A stretch of 64,000 nt of DNA from Polytrichum commune (lineage: Eukaryota > Streptophyta > Polytrichopsida > Polytrichales > Polytrichaceae). Of the stretch, positions 37,827 through 49,786 are shown in pieces. Both the position numbers and the translations under genes were made by a program. Every line of letters starts with the position of its first letter. Position 1 is the first letter of the stretch. The notes beneath the pieces are model-generated. The model was not told where the DNA came from. It did not search any database and saw only the letters and a list, made by a program, of their open reading frames with translations. The stretch spans positions 70,160,033 to 70,224,032 of the forward strand of contig OX485804.1 of the NCBI GenBank assembly GCA_950295325.1, given 5' to 3'.

Positions 37827-39500
37827 TCTTTCCTTGTGCAACCTGTTTCGACGCCATTTTTTGGAGGACCAGCAGGTTGGCAGCCTCCATTCCAGTATTT
37901 TGTGTGAGGTGCAGCTCATGCTTGCATTGTTGTGTGTGTGTCAAATTAGAATCCGCTTGTATGAGGAAATTGTGGGTTTTTGGAGCACAAATCCAAGCAA
38001 CCTTCTCAAACCCTTGTTTGTTGTCCACCTTTCATGATGTCTGGCTCCGAGGGTGACCAAATAGAACATGAGATTGTGATTGTGGGCCATCAGCTTGCAC
38101 TTGTGAACCACAAATTGCAAAGCCAATTGGAAACCATGAAAGATCTCATCCACGAGTACGAGGTTTTTTTGGCGGCGGAGGGAATGCTGGATTGGTCTGG
38201 GATCATCCCCGTTGAAACGGCTCTCCTTGCTCTGCCAATGCTAATTCCTTCCCCACGTCCTACAACCATTGCTGTTCCGGACATGAACATAGTAGACCTC
38301 TGTGCGGTTGTCCTCCCCTTAATTCAGGATGACATGTTTTCATGGAGAGAGGACAAATTTTTTGCCAGCTTGGGGAAAAAACCCACACATGCCTACACCC
38401 GAACCAACCCCCCCTGCAGTCATATAGGTTTCCAGCATGTGCCTGTGGCAGTCCTGGGAGGGAGGGAGGGAGGTGGACATGCCCTATGGGTTGTGGGGGG
38501 ACTTGCATCGACAAGTTGTGTGCACGGACAATGTGCAATTCCTAAAGACCAACCACCCTATGCTTCATGTCTTCTACAAATCTATGGAGGCGCAACTTTG
38601 TGTTGTCACCAGATGCTGCCCGGAAATGCATCGCAAAACCCCGGCAGTTCCCAAGTTTTTTGGATAGTGCATGCAACGGGGATTGCAATTATTAGGGTTA
38701 CTTTGTATTTTTGTGTTCGTCCAGTGTGTGCCAGATTCTAACTTCATTAAAGGGAGAGTTGCACATATCTTGGTTATATTTGTGATGGTATTGGATCATA
38801 TATACTTGTGTATCGTTCAAGATTGTTGCACAAGAGCTTAGTTCTTCCCAATTCTTAGAGGAAGAGACCAGCCTCAAACGCACGAGAGAAGGCGATCGTG
38901 AAGGAAAAGGCATCAGACGCCAACAATGAGGATTTGGTTGAAGCCGACACGACACTGACTGTTCCGCCTTCAAAGAAGATAAGTAACAACAACATTGTAT
39001 TCGCCAATATGAAACAGGCAGCAAGTATGAAACAAGTAGCAAATCTTTCCTCCCCCAATATAATATTTGCATGCGTGTAGAATATACACCCAAATGTGGT
39101 CACCACCACATGTCGGCAAGTCAGAGTCCCGAGAATGTCCGTGGGCGGAGTGGGGGCAGTGTTGTTTATGAAGGTCAGGGCTGACTTGAATTTATTTTTG
39201 TTGACTTAGTGCAACGCGTTTTTATAAATTGCAAGTAATTTTTGTTGGCCTTGCAGTGTGCATATGCAGAATGCCGGAGGAGGGAGAGGAAAGGGCAGCA
39301 ACAAAACGTCAGCCCGGTAGTCAAAACCAGAGTGGGATTTAAACCGAAACAGGACGCAGAAACCCGCGAAGAACATGCCATATGTAAGAATCGCGACACC
39401 CACGGGATATATAAACCTTCAACTTCGTCAAGGAGCTTTAATTCTGTGAAAATTTTAGTCGTGCTAACCGGTGACTGTGTTTTCATTGTTTATACGCCCA
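37827..39500. other. Probable transposon interior, unidentified
   Basis: An open frame from about 38,038 (MSGSEGDQIEHEI) has a heptad-rich start and no recognised domain, and short open pieces continue to 38,670 (VCTDNVQFLKTNHPMLHVF). After that the sequence is noncoding, with a few short frames. It may be one decayed element with the ORFs on either side. Confidence 0.35.
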
Positions 39501-39792
39501 GGGAGCATGGGCAAAAGGGGAGTTGGTGGATTTATTTCACCCTGACGAGCCGGTGAAAAAAATTGTTGAGTGTTGCACTGTCTCTGGCTATGTTGGAGAA
39601 CCATTCCATGGCATGAGCATTGCGCCAGGAATGTTTAAGGTTAATGTGGGCCGGATTTTGGTTCAGGATTGTCCGTTGTTTGTGACTGTCGAAGACGACA
39701 TGCCTCCACAGCTGACACTTTTGAATGTCAAGCGCGGGATGACGGTGTGGCCAGGAGCCTATCTACGCCTGTATGAGCCAAGCTCAGAATAA
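39501..39792 (+). pseudogene. DUF8039-like transposon domain
   Basis: The frame reads ELVDLFHPDEPVKKIVEC, then GEPFHGMSIAPGMFKVNVGR, LPxF-like CPLFVTVEDDMP and GMTVWPGAYLRLYE before a stop at 39,790. The order (G and HG, then KV.V, then a hydrophobic P-rich turn, then WP...L.L) is that of the DUF8039-type domain at the C-terminus of some plant En/Spm-like transposon proteins. It begins after an acceptor-like TTATACGCCCAG, so it may be a last exon. This is recognition from memory. Confidence 0.4.
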
Positions 39793-39946
39793 ATAATGTG
39801 GTCTTTATAGTTTTGAAGAAGTAACATACGCGGATGCACAAGTATGACCATATACGAGGCGTTCATGTTGGACACATGAACTTGGCAATAAAATGTGTTG
39901 TTATGTTTTGTTTGTTTTTTATTGGGTTGTTGTTTATGTCAATCCT

Positions 39947-41583
39947 TGTGAGCCCAATATGGAGCCCACATGTTTTCTTAACCTCTAAAATTCATAAGAA
40001 TGTAGGTTTGATTTTTGTACCAAACATTTGAAAGCATAAAAAGAGTGTGAGTTCGGGTGTGGATGAAATTTAGATATAAGCCAAAGCACTTGGGAGTGGG
40101 GCATGGTAGGATTAATTAGAAATAAGTAATGGGATTGCAAGGGGGTAGGCCCTCGGCAGTAAGGGTTGGCCTTGTTAGATAGTTTTAATTGACTAAGTTA
40201 GGATAGGTGGGTAACCGTAATGGGGTGCGGACACCTGTTCCCTAGAAAAAACCGGGACCAGGACTTTATTGGTTCGGTGGACGGGCAGAGCATTGAGAGA
40301 GAGGAATGATCAGGAGAAGGTGGCGAGAGAGGTCGGCTGGAAGCGTGGCGGAGTTTGCTGGTCGATGCCTCGGCATCGATTCACAGCGGGATTTGGCAGC
40401 TGCATTAGGGAGCGGTAGCAAAAGGGGTGAATGGGGGAGAGAGGAGGCAGGCAAGGCTGGTCAGACAAGGGTGAATGAGAGGTAATGCGAGGGAGGCAAG
40501 GTCTAGTCGAAGTTGTTGGCTGAGGGCAGAGGATGCGCATTCGGGAGGAGCGGGGTAGATGAAATTGCTGGCATTGCTTTGATGATGAAACATGGATTGT
40601 AACGGCTGGTAGCCTCAATGGGATGCGGATCTCGGAGTCCAGAAGCTCACACAATGAGTGAAGGAGAGGGGAGATGTGCGGGAATTTTGATCAGGCAAAA
40701 GGCATTTGTTCTGGGGATTACTCCTGCAATGCAGGCACCTGGTAATTGGAATTGTGGTCGGAATTGAGTGTGGGAAGAAGTGCAGAAGGGCCTCGAATCA
40801 CTCGGCATCAATAATTCCAGGGTTGTTGATTGAGCAGTCAAATTGGTGCGGAAGGGGAACAGTGTGGGCAAGGCAGCCGTTTTCTTTTAGTTGCAATTGG
40901 TTGCTCGATTGAGGCCACAGTTAAGGTGTTGTTCAGGGGCCGAAGCTGGAATTCAGGAATTGAGGAGAGGAGCTGGAACCCCGCAACAAGAAGGGGTGAA
41001 ATTGGCTAGTAGGAGAACGGGCTCCTCAAGCTGCTGCTGTCTACTGGTTACCGAACTGAGAGGGCGGAGGAAGGCAGTTGAGCCAGTACCCACAGGGCAG
41101 GTTGCTACCAGGTCCAGCAAGGAGGTGACTCATTTAATGGGAAGGCTAAGGGGTGCGGCAGTTGACAAGTTTAAGGTGCATCAGGGCAATGGGAAGTTAG
41201 GGGCTAGGTAGGTAGGGCTGCCAATTTTGGTGGGATGTGAGGGGATTTATTTAAGTGAGGCTTGATGGAGGAATGCCCCAACAAGTCAAGTTAATCATAG
41301 ACATCTAATACAATTAGGAGCATGGTGGTGTTGATCATTTCAATATGATGTAATTGGGTGTGAGCTTGGTATGGACATGAATTTATGACATGTGAGGCAT
41401 ACAAGGCCGAGGGGTGTTTTAAGAATTGTGTTTGGGTCACTTTTAGCAAAGCTGGTGAATTCAACACTAGAGGGAGGTTGTGATGAGAAAGCCAGTCCAC
41501 ACTGTGGGATTTAATTAAGCCAATGTTAACCTCAAGCTTCCACCTGGACTACCACGCACAAGGGTGGGGGTTTGTGGCTGACA
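39947..41583 (-). mobile_element. Solo LTR, family 2, copy B (inverted)
   Basis: This 1637-base unit in minus orientation has plus-strand ends TGTGAGCCCAATAT and TTTGTGGCTGACA, the reverse complements of the ends of copy A at 20781-22579. It is flanked by a perfect 5-base target duplication, ATCCT (39942-39946 and 41584-41588). The interior is GA-rich with no coding content that I trust. Confidence 0.9.
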
Positions 41584-41777
41584 ATCCTGAAAGAAGTGTT
41601 GAAATTCTATTGGTGCCCATCATGCGCTGGACTTCATGTGAAGAGGTATAATTAGCCTCCTTGTGAATTTGTACATGAAAAACACTCCATCATTCAATGT
41701 GATTGGAGCTATTTTTTTATCAATGTTGTGTACATGTTGGCATGTTGTGGTTGGCATGTTGTAGTTGTTAATGCAAG

Positions 41778-41899
41778 AGGCTCAAGAAGAAGCTCTTCAA
41801 GTAGCATTGAACATCTTCAACACTGAGGATGTGGGTGGACGAACAACAAGGATGAAGTATGAAAGACAACTTCATACAACTGTCAAGAAACACTTTGAG
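41778..41899 (+). pseudogene. Isolated exon resembling plant guanylate-binding (GBP-like) protein
   Basis: A coding stretch (EAQEEALQVALNIFNTEDVG, then MKYERQLHTTVKKHFE) lies between a plausible acceptor and a donor, GAG/GTAAGT at 41899/41900. The pattern of a helix with ALxxF, then R+KYE+QL...I...FE resembles the helical part of plant GBP-like GTPases. No GTPase domain lies upstream: the sequence before it is a solo LTR. A second open stretch with a donor-like end at 42,620-42,740 may belong to it. It could be a captured or orphaned exon. Confidence 0.35.
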
Positions 41900-43037
41900 G
41901 TAAGTACGAATTTTCTTTGGTGTGGTTTCTTTTGTATGAGAGATTACGTTGCCCGGATTCTGGATAATTTTAACATTGCAAACAGACACGAGGTTGTTTA
42001 TTCAAAGAATTCTCTTAAGTATGTCTTTGGAAGTTTTCCCTGATACCTTGAATTCACATAGATACATCTTCACACATATTATTTTCTTGTAATACTTGAA
42101 TAAAGAGTCTTACACCAGTATGTTTGATCTCTGGTTCTGATTGCAGTCGAAGTGCTAGCCTGGATAATTGATGATGAGCTTCTACTGGTTCTCGCCCTCA
42201 TCTATAGGTGATTATTGATCGATCACATGGTTAGGAAGTGCCTCTTTACAATCTCAGTCCCAAGTTCCTGATACATGTTGTTAGTTTGTAATGGACAAGA
42301 CAGTTCCCTTTGTCAACATAGCTAAGCAGAGTATCTTGCAGAATGAACATTGTAGGTTCTACAACTGAAGTTTTTGGGTAAGACCCCATGGAAAGACTTA
42401 AACTATCCATTAGTTCTACCTTATTAATAGTATGCATTCATTTCCTTAATGAGCTGAACATGTGTTGAAGAAGCGATCATTTTGGTAAGCAGTTAACTGC
42501 AACCTGCTACCTTTTCTTGGCTGAGGAAGTAGAATTGACCAAATTCTTGGCACTTGGCATAATTAAAGACATTTGTGTTGCAATAGTAATAAGAAAAAAA
42601 ACAATGATGCACAAGATGGTGGCGATGCTAAACTGCTCTCTGTGTCCCAAATAGTTCAAGAAGAAAACACCGAAGTAAACCAACAGCCCACATCAAACAA
42701 AAAAAAGGTTACAGACAGGCCTAGCCGAGCTGACGTTCAGGTAAAAACTAGCACATGTCACAATTGGGAATCTTTCTTGACTAATTCCAGAGAATGTGTT
42801 GAAATTGGTTGATTAATATTGTACTTACATGTTGCAAGAATTTGGGTTGCTCTTTTTGCACTAGGTATATTTCTTAGTGAACTTTGTCAGGGCATCTGTC
42901 TTGCAGTCTCTCTTGAAGGGAGAAAGTGATGTCCCTCAATTTATTTTCTAAATGGTTTTCTAATACCTGGTACTCTATATCATCTTATATTTCAATCCAT
43001 TCTGCTTGGACAACTTCAAGGTTCTCTCTGCCCTGCC
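41900..43037. other. Intergenic or intronic spacer
   Basis: Mostly AT-rich. One open stretch at 42,600-42,740 (DAQDGGDAKLLSVSQIVQEE and on) ends at CAG/GTAAAA and may be an exon; its product is hydrophilic and not recognised. Confidence 0.3.
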
Positions 43038-43260
43038 ATGGCCAAGGAGGGAGATGTGAAGCATGTTGCAGAGGAAGGGGGTACATTTGTAGATGGAGTG
43101 TTGTCATTGCTTATCCTGATCAGATGACAAAGTCAGGGAAGAAGTTGCCTAAGAAATATGTAAAGAGTGTTAGAGAGGTTGTCAAGAGGTTGCGGGAGTC
43201 ATTTCAGGAGGACACTATGAACGACGCAAAATTTAGAAGAAATGTCCATCCAACATTGGA
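43038..43260 (+). pseudogene. Fragment like a Psb27-H2/LPA19 photosystem II assembly factor
   Basis: Two overlapping frames give one protein-like sequence: first MAKEGDVKHVAEEGGTFVDG then VLSLLI from ATG 43038, and after a one-base shift near 43,110 DQMTKSGKKLPKKYVKSVRE followed by VVKRLRESFQED and KFRRNV. TKSGK.LPK.Y.KS.REVVK.LRES..ED.....KFRR is the pattern I recall for the thylakoid-lumen protein LPA19 (Psb27-H2), which helps D1 C-terminal processing. Transit peptide, upstream exons and the rest of the domain are missing and the frame is shifted, so this is a broken copy. Confidence 0.45.
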
Positions 43261-44080
43261 ATTGGTGACTGCACATCCATTCTGTAGCAGCATTGCTCAC
43301 AATCGGAACAATAGTACTTGAGGAAGAGCACTGGGTGGTAATCTATCAATGTGATTCTCTAAGAGGTGTGTGAAATCATAACTTGTGCATTGGAGTGTTA
43401 TGTGGGTAGGACAACATGTGGGTGGGTTTTGGTTCTGGGGTTGTTCCACAATGAATTGCGAGTGTTTCTAGTGCGTGTTGTTGTTGGGACTGCTTATTTA
43501 ATCTCCTTAGCTTTGGGATAGGATGAAATTGAGACCTAAAAGGATAGGGGAACATACATTGGGATGAATTCTTTGTTAGTTGTGGTCGCACTTGATGCTA
43601 TAGACAAAAGAGCACAAGAAATGATAGAGATGTTTGTTATTGATCTAGAGCATAGCAGACGCACACATGAAAAACTTAATTCAAACTTTCGGAGAATTCT
43701 TTCATCATCAACAAATAATGATAATGATTCCTATGGTTTAGTTTCGAATGATATGGATTGAACTTTAGGATATTAATACATCTCTAAAAACTCACTTTAT
43801 TTTAGTTGTTCTCACGAGCAATGACCCTTACATTGAGAGTAGAGATAATGAAGGTTGAGATTGTATTAACTCCAAAGAATTATATTCAAATCATAAGGAG
43901 AAAAAAAGGTTAATATTTTTTTTGAGGATTACGATTGAGCATGTTAATGAAACATGATATTCTCAAGCGATTATAAATTAACATGATCTTATATTGTGAG
44001 TCTTCTCAGCTTATTGTAAAGGAACGGCCCATGGTGTTCATCAAGAGGTTACCATTTTCTTTTATTCAATCAAGGGAGGA
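43261..44080. other. Intergenic spacer
   Basis: A 65-codon open frame at 43564-43761 (NSLLVVVALDAIDKRAQEM and on) is not recognised. The rest is AT-rich noncoding sequence. Confidence 0.3.
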
Positions 44081-44270
44081 AATGGATCACTAAGCAAGTG
44101 GCCCTTAAGAAGCCAATTCCGCAAAAGTGGCGGAATGAAATTTCCCTCTGCACCTCGTTTAAGTGGAATATCATCTCGCACAAAGCTAAGGCACAAAAAG
44201 AGGTTGTATTTCTCTGGTCGATCATCCCCAAGGCTGTGGCAATTAACGAGAAACGTAGAAAATCCTCGGG
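44081..44270 (+). pseudogene. Possible non-LTR retrotransposon zinc-binding (zf-RVT-like) fragment
   Basis: The frame WITKQVALKKPIPQKWRNEI, then SLCTSFKWNIISHKAKAQKE and VVFLWSIIPKAVAINEKRR, resembles the region near the end of LINE-type pol proteins, where KW...+.K.+..FLW....+A....+R is common. It is short, with no reverse transcriptase next to it. The match is by pattern only. Confidence 0.3.
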
Positions 44271-46560
44271 GGGGGTCACTCCCTCTTATAATAATGCATG
44301 CATGTGCGCTTAGGACCTATTTATTGGGGGCTATTTACCTTGCACAAAATATTATAAGGCATGGTTTTTTCAAAATAATGATAAATGCTTGTATTTTAAT
44401 ACACCCTATCAGTAATTATAAATTTTGAGGGAATCATTTTAAAAACTCTATTTTACTTATACTGCCAAAGAAAATTGGAAAGAAGATTGCAATTCAAACA
44501 ATGCGCTGAAATTTTCCCTCCCGGCACGTAGGTAGAGAACATTAACTCCACATTGGATATATTGGTTCAGTAACGTTCAAGCCAGCCAACCTGCAAAGTC
44601 ATCCATCCAAACTTTTTCAAAAGAAAATTACCTCTTTTCATCCACTAGCACAGACCCTACCCTAGACCCGTTACCCTTAGTAATTGTTTCCACGATATTT
44701 TACATGTACTAACTTGATAAGGAGGGGGCCACACCCGGGGGGTCCATGCCCGGTACTGGTGCCGGCACCGGTGGGGAATAGCTAATGGGCACCCCACATG
44801 GGGTATCCAAAACGGCCCTTGTGGCATGGTGTCAAAAGTTGTCCCCTCGTCCTTCCTACCGGAAAGGGGTTCACAGCTGCCCAGAACACTGCTTTCTCGA
44901 CGTAGCCAAATACCAGCGTTTCGAGGAAGCGGATGGATGGTGTGAATGAAAATACGGAGGTTGGGATGGATGTCATCCACTGCCAGAGCCGCAGCGCAAT
45001 GGAAGCGGGCAATGGAGGTCGGACATTCGAGGGTGGGACGGGGGTTCGGTCGAACATGGTGTGCATGTGGCCTGCGGCGAGTCGATGCGACTTGGGGGGG
45101 TCGCCACTCAGTGGTTTCGGTGCGATTGTGGTTTCTTGAAGGTGAGTGCCACGCCCGCGAAGAACATCTACGTGTCCCGGAATGTGAGGCACGGGGGGAT
45201 CACACCCTCTTACATTTTGTAACTCTTACATTAATGGGGTATTTAATGGGGGGGTATTTATGCACCTCTCGGTATTTTTTCCCTCCCTATTTGTAGATAT
45301 AAAGTTGCTTTGACATATTTTTAAGCACCCTATGTTTATTTGTAATTTTTTGGAGAGACCAATTTTTAGCATCATATTTTTTTTATAAATTGTACAGGTA
45401 CCAAATAATGAACAGAATACTATAGCATTGCAAAATCGACTATGTGAGCAACAAATGTTCCATACTATCCATCTTGTCATTTAATCAGTTTCAATTAGTT
45501 ATACCAATGCTAAAGCATTCAAAGTACCATTCAAAACACAATCAATAACACTTGGAGTTTAGTTAAAAGATTACCAATGAACATGGAGATGACAAAATGT
45601 ACAAGCTAACATAGACAAGTTATAAACACGGATAGAACAAAACAAGCAATATAATCAATTGTCATAAGACATGAAAATTTTGCATAATTATCTACTCCAA
45701 AACAAAAGATTGCATTCAATTGAAAAAACTAAATACACAAATTGAAAACAAACACATTCAATTTACTTTAATTGTGTTCACAAACACATTCAACCTTGTA
45801 CCAAATATTTACAATGTGAAGGGTTAGGATATAACTATGCACCCTCCAATACATGTCAAGGTACATATCAATATCTTCTCTTATGTCATGATAAGACAAA
45901 AAATTTGGAGAGGTTTAACACCAATGATGACAACGAACTAAAACTAATTGTTGGCACGAGGCGGACATACCTCACGAGAGCGGAGCAAACCGAATCTTTG
46001 GGGCTTGTGACACACCATGTGTGAATGTTGTGAATGCTATGGAGCAAAGAAGAAAGCTCCAAAAAATGTGTCTTACCTACCGCCTCTGTGCCACGCTTCA
46101 CCAATGCAAGACCTCCTACCCAAACGCTTCACCGCCTTCATACCACTATGCTTGTCCAAACCCTAAGCAAACCCAAGGGCCGTTGAGAAGTCACAACATT
46201 CCTTCCCCCAAAAAAATCCACAACGTTTTCCTCCAAACTAACGCGTTTCATTCAAATTTGGACAAAATTACACAATTTTTCATCCAAGTAGTCTAACCCA
46301 TAATTATTCTATTGATTCTACTACACACATTTGGGGGGATCCAATATCTATAATCCTATTTTTTTTCTACTGATTACTAAAATGGAGGAATTATTCACCG
46401 CCATTTTACATATAAACATGTAGGGAACATATTTCCAAAGCTATGGTAGATCTAATGAATGTATAAATTTTACCCTCAACGAATTAAATTGACCCTATTT
46501 TTTATCTCACATGGTTTCTAAAATTCCGATAGTCACCTCCCCGTGATGTGAGGCACGTGC
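44271..46560. other. Intergenic, AT-rich with a GC-rich island
   Basis: There is a GC-rich patch at 44,730-45,200 (with GGTGCCGGCACC) and AT-rich sequence after 45,250. No gene is recognised; open frames on both strands of the patch look like composition effects. GGGGCTATTTACCTT at 44,327 recurs at 47,991. Confidence 0.4.
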
Positions 46561-49290
46561 ACATAAGAAATAGGGGTTGAGAGATGGAGAGTATGCGGGA
46601 ATGTGGCCCACCGCATTTGTTTCGGGAATTTGTGTTGTGAATCGCCCTCAGCAGGATAGGAGACCAGCGTCGCCACACAGGCCGTCCCCAATTCCAATGC
46701 TTGTGTTTGCAGGTGCGCTGTTGGGTTCATGTGCACACATAATTTTGGAAACCCACCATCGCTCCGCACACAGAACCAGGGGTCAACGGAGTGCTCCTCC
46801 GAGCAGGAGACGTCCATGAATGGCATTTTCGTTGTCTGTGTTGGTCTTCGCTGGGTTTTGGTTGGGGCAGATAGTCGCCATAGATCATACATTGGAGTCT
46901 GGTTAGCCGGATTGATTTTTGGATGGCTGTCGGCATGTTGTACTCGGCCCATCCGCTGCTAACAAATCGATGTTGTGTATTAGGGCATTGTCGTCCGCGT
47001 GGCTGGGGGTTGCGGCATCGTGAGCTTGGAGGTCGCCTTTTCTACCTTGGAAGGGGGCCCAAGGAAGGGGTGGGGTGAGAGTGTAAGAGGGGGTGGCATT
47101 GGAGGTTGTGCTATCCAGAAGACGCGGTGGAGCCGGATTGAAGCCGGGAGACGGAGGTAATTCCTGGCGCAACATCCTGGGCTACGGTTTGTGAATATTT
47201 GTCGGTTGTCCTGTTTTGGTTTGGTGGTTCGGGCTGTGGTGCCTGGTGTGGTATTTCTGTGCGCACAATTTGGTCGTTGCTGCCGGCCTCCAGCAGCTGT
47301 GCGGAGCATATCCGGGCGTCGGCATCGGCTCCGCCAATCGGGGACTGCCTGTCATTGGTTATTTTGCGGTCGGCAGGACGTGCTGCACATGAATGTGTGG
47401 TAGGAATCCAAGGTACTCGCCCCTTCGACCTTCTCGGCCGTGTCTTTGGTTATGTCCCATCCTGGTCCTCTGTTTTTTATGGTTGGGGCTCTACCATCCG
47501 CCCCCGTGTGTGAGGGGTGGACTGTGCGTGCCTTCGATCTGCTGCGATGATTGTGGGATGCGGTGCGGATTCGTGGGCCGGTTGCAACATTCGAGTGTCG
47601 TGCACATTTTTTGGTGCACATTCAGTGCGTCTGTCCGGGGTGGTTGTGGACATTGGGTGCGCCTGTGTCGAGTGTGGAGATTTTGCCATTCCCAGAGGTT
47701 GCATGCTCAAATTCATGGATTGGTTTGCAGTCGGGGGATTACACGTTCAGGGTGCTACGACGGGGATGGATCAGAAGCATACCTTTGTGTTTCTTTCTCG
47801 GAATTGGGATTGGTGCGCCTGTGGGGTCACTGTGCGGAGCGACGGATGTTCACAACAGTCACATTGGATTTCATTGTGAGTTCTTGCAGAGCTGTTGTCC
47901 TGCTGGTGTTGGCTCCACATGGTTGTGACACGGGTAGATCACTTTAAGGCATTTTTGTGCGCCACGTGCGGCTGGGGTTTTTTTTGCTTTGGGGCTATTT
48001 ACCTTCAAGGGTTGAATTAAAACCTCCCTATAATTACTTAAATTTAAAAAATGGCCCATTTGTTTGCACCCTTCCATTACTTATATTGTCCAAGTCACTG
48101 CAATTTTTTGTACTCTATATTCTTTTTAAGCCATTTTTGGACAGACGGAAATCCCAATTATCATCCATCCCCGTGAGTCCTAAACCCATTTACATAGCAT
48201 ACTAAACATACCTTCTAGGATCCTTATCTTCAGCCCCTATATTAATTTTACAATAAAATAATGGCCCACGTTTTATGTCCATCCAACTTACTTATAATGG
48301 GATTGTCTACATTTAATGGCCCCTTCATTATTTGGAATTCCTTTATAATTTTAATTTCAAATGATTTTAATCCTCTCTATATTATGCCGCACGTCGTTTT
48401 TAAAATGCACTAAGTGATCCACCCGTGGGTTGTGATGGAGCTGGGGTGGCTTCCCAGGTGCTCCTCCAATTAGGTTCTCAATTGTCGATTTTGTATGTGC
48501 AGGTTTGCCTGTCTGGACTCCTCCACACTAAAATTCAACCCCCCCGGTCTCCACTCTTCGATGCTGGGAGACACCGGCTTTGCTACAATTGCACCTGCTC
48601 CGCAAGCCCACATGCGTGAATGTAATGCGGACATTTTTTCGGTCTCTCCAGGAAGCAACAACCATTTCTTTGGGCGGCCAACGATTGTCTACAGTTTAGG
48701 GCCCCGGGTTCCGTGGACTTCTTCACTTCTTGTGGTTGCCCTCGCCGTATGCAGGTCTCATCACTTGGCCGCAGCGTCGGGTGGTCCCCATATTGGTGCA
48801 TTCTTGCTCCACATGGCAATCCTTAGTGTAAACAGGTGCAACTCGGTGCATGCGTGTTCATTGGGCCCTTCGCATCTGCCGAGCACTCTTGCATTGTTTT
48901 TTTGCTGTTGTTTGTCTGCCACATTCTGTCGTGAGATATGTTGGCTTCATGTATCCCACCAAGGTTTACGCCCAGTAGGGTTTGCCATGGCATTTGTCCG
49001 TTGACTGTGAAGTTCTTTTGATTTCTACGGGTTTCCTGCCTTCAAAGAACTTGGATTTCTGGACCGGCTGCCATTCTGTGTGTCCTAAGGTGTTTATGTT
49101 GTGCGAATTATATGCGAGTCTATGTTTCCATGCAGCAAGACATAACATTACCAGTTTGCATTCAACTGTTGTTTGTATCTTTGTTTCAATAATTTTGTAG
49201 ATATTGGGGTTGTCTGTGTTCCATGTGTGTGTGTTGGGGGGGGGGGGGTTTAATTGGTTTTCGAGCAATAGACGACGCTGTGCATTTGGG
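46561..49290. other. Accessory spacer with overlapping unidentified ORFs
   Basis: Moderately GC-rich DNA has long open frames on both strands (for example plus 47393-47947, 47551-47928 and 48495-49004), none with a product that I recognise. Cys-rich translations with few acidic residues suggest chance openness rather than genes. A poly-G run of about 11 lies near 49,238. It is likely old transposon DNA. Confidence 0.35.
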
Positions 49291-49786
49291 CGGGTGCTCG
49301 CAATGTCCGTCAACTCAAGTGCCCATAGACATGGACGATGGCTTCCCATCCGAGTTTGTGGACGACGAAGTGCCCCTGTCCAATGTTCCAGCGCCTTCGA
49401 GAGGTGGTGTGCGTGGTAGGGGTAGATCGAACACCGGACGGTCATCATCCGTATCTTCACATACAAAGGCTGCACTTCCCCACAAGGTTCGAGGGCCTAA
49501 CTGGACGGAGGCGGAAATGCTTGTCCTCATCGGGCAGAAACGGATTGAGTGGGACGGGAGGCATAATTGAAATTAGCCCTCTCTTGCCAAATTCATGTAT
49601 GGAAACACGGCGTGGAAGTTGATCTTGGCAGGTTGCATGGGTGTGGTTGGGTGCCCCCGACGTCGCCCGCATCGGGCGGGCCAGGAAATGGTGATTGCGC
49701 AAATACCAGTGCGTTGCGAGCCTTCAAGCCTATGGGGATTGAAGGGTGGGAGGGCGACGGGGACATTGCGGACCCGGCTGGAATAG
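49291..49786 (+). pseudogene. Decayed trihelix/Myb-SANT-like DNA-binding ORF
   Basis: One frame reads MDDGFPSEFVDDEVPLSNVP, a Gly/Arg/Ser linker (GGVRGRGRSNTGRSSS), then KVRGPNWTEAEMLVLIGQKR, and after two in-frame stops (TGA, TAG) NTAWKLILAGCMGVVGC. The W..AEML.LI...R followed by an AWK helix fits the first helices of a trihelix (Myb/SANT-like) domain. Such domains occur in plant transcription factors and in accessory proteins of PIF/Harbinger transposons. With no transposase next to it the origin is open. The stops make it a dead copy. Confidence 0.55.

Noticed and set aside
46561..49004. Several 100-180 codon ORFs as host genes
   Set aside because: They overlap each other on both strands, have odd amino acid composition and no recognised motif or splice context.
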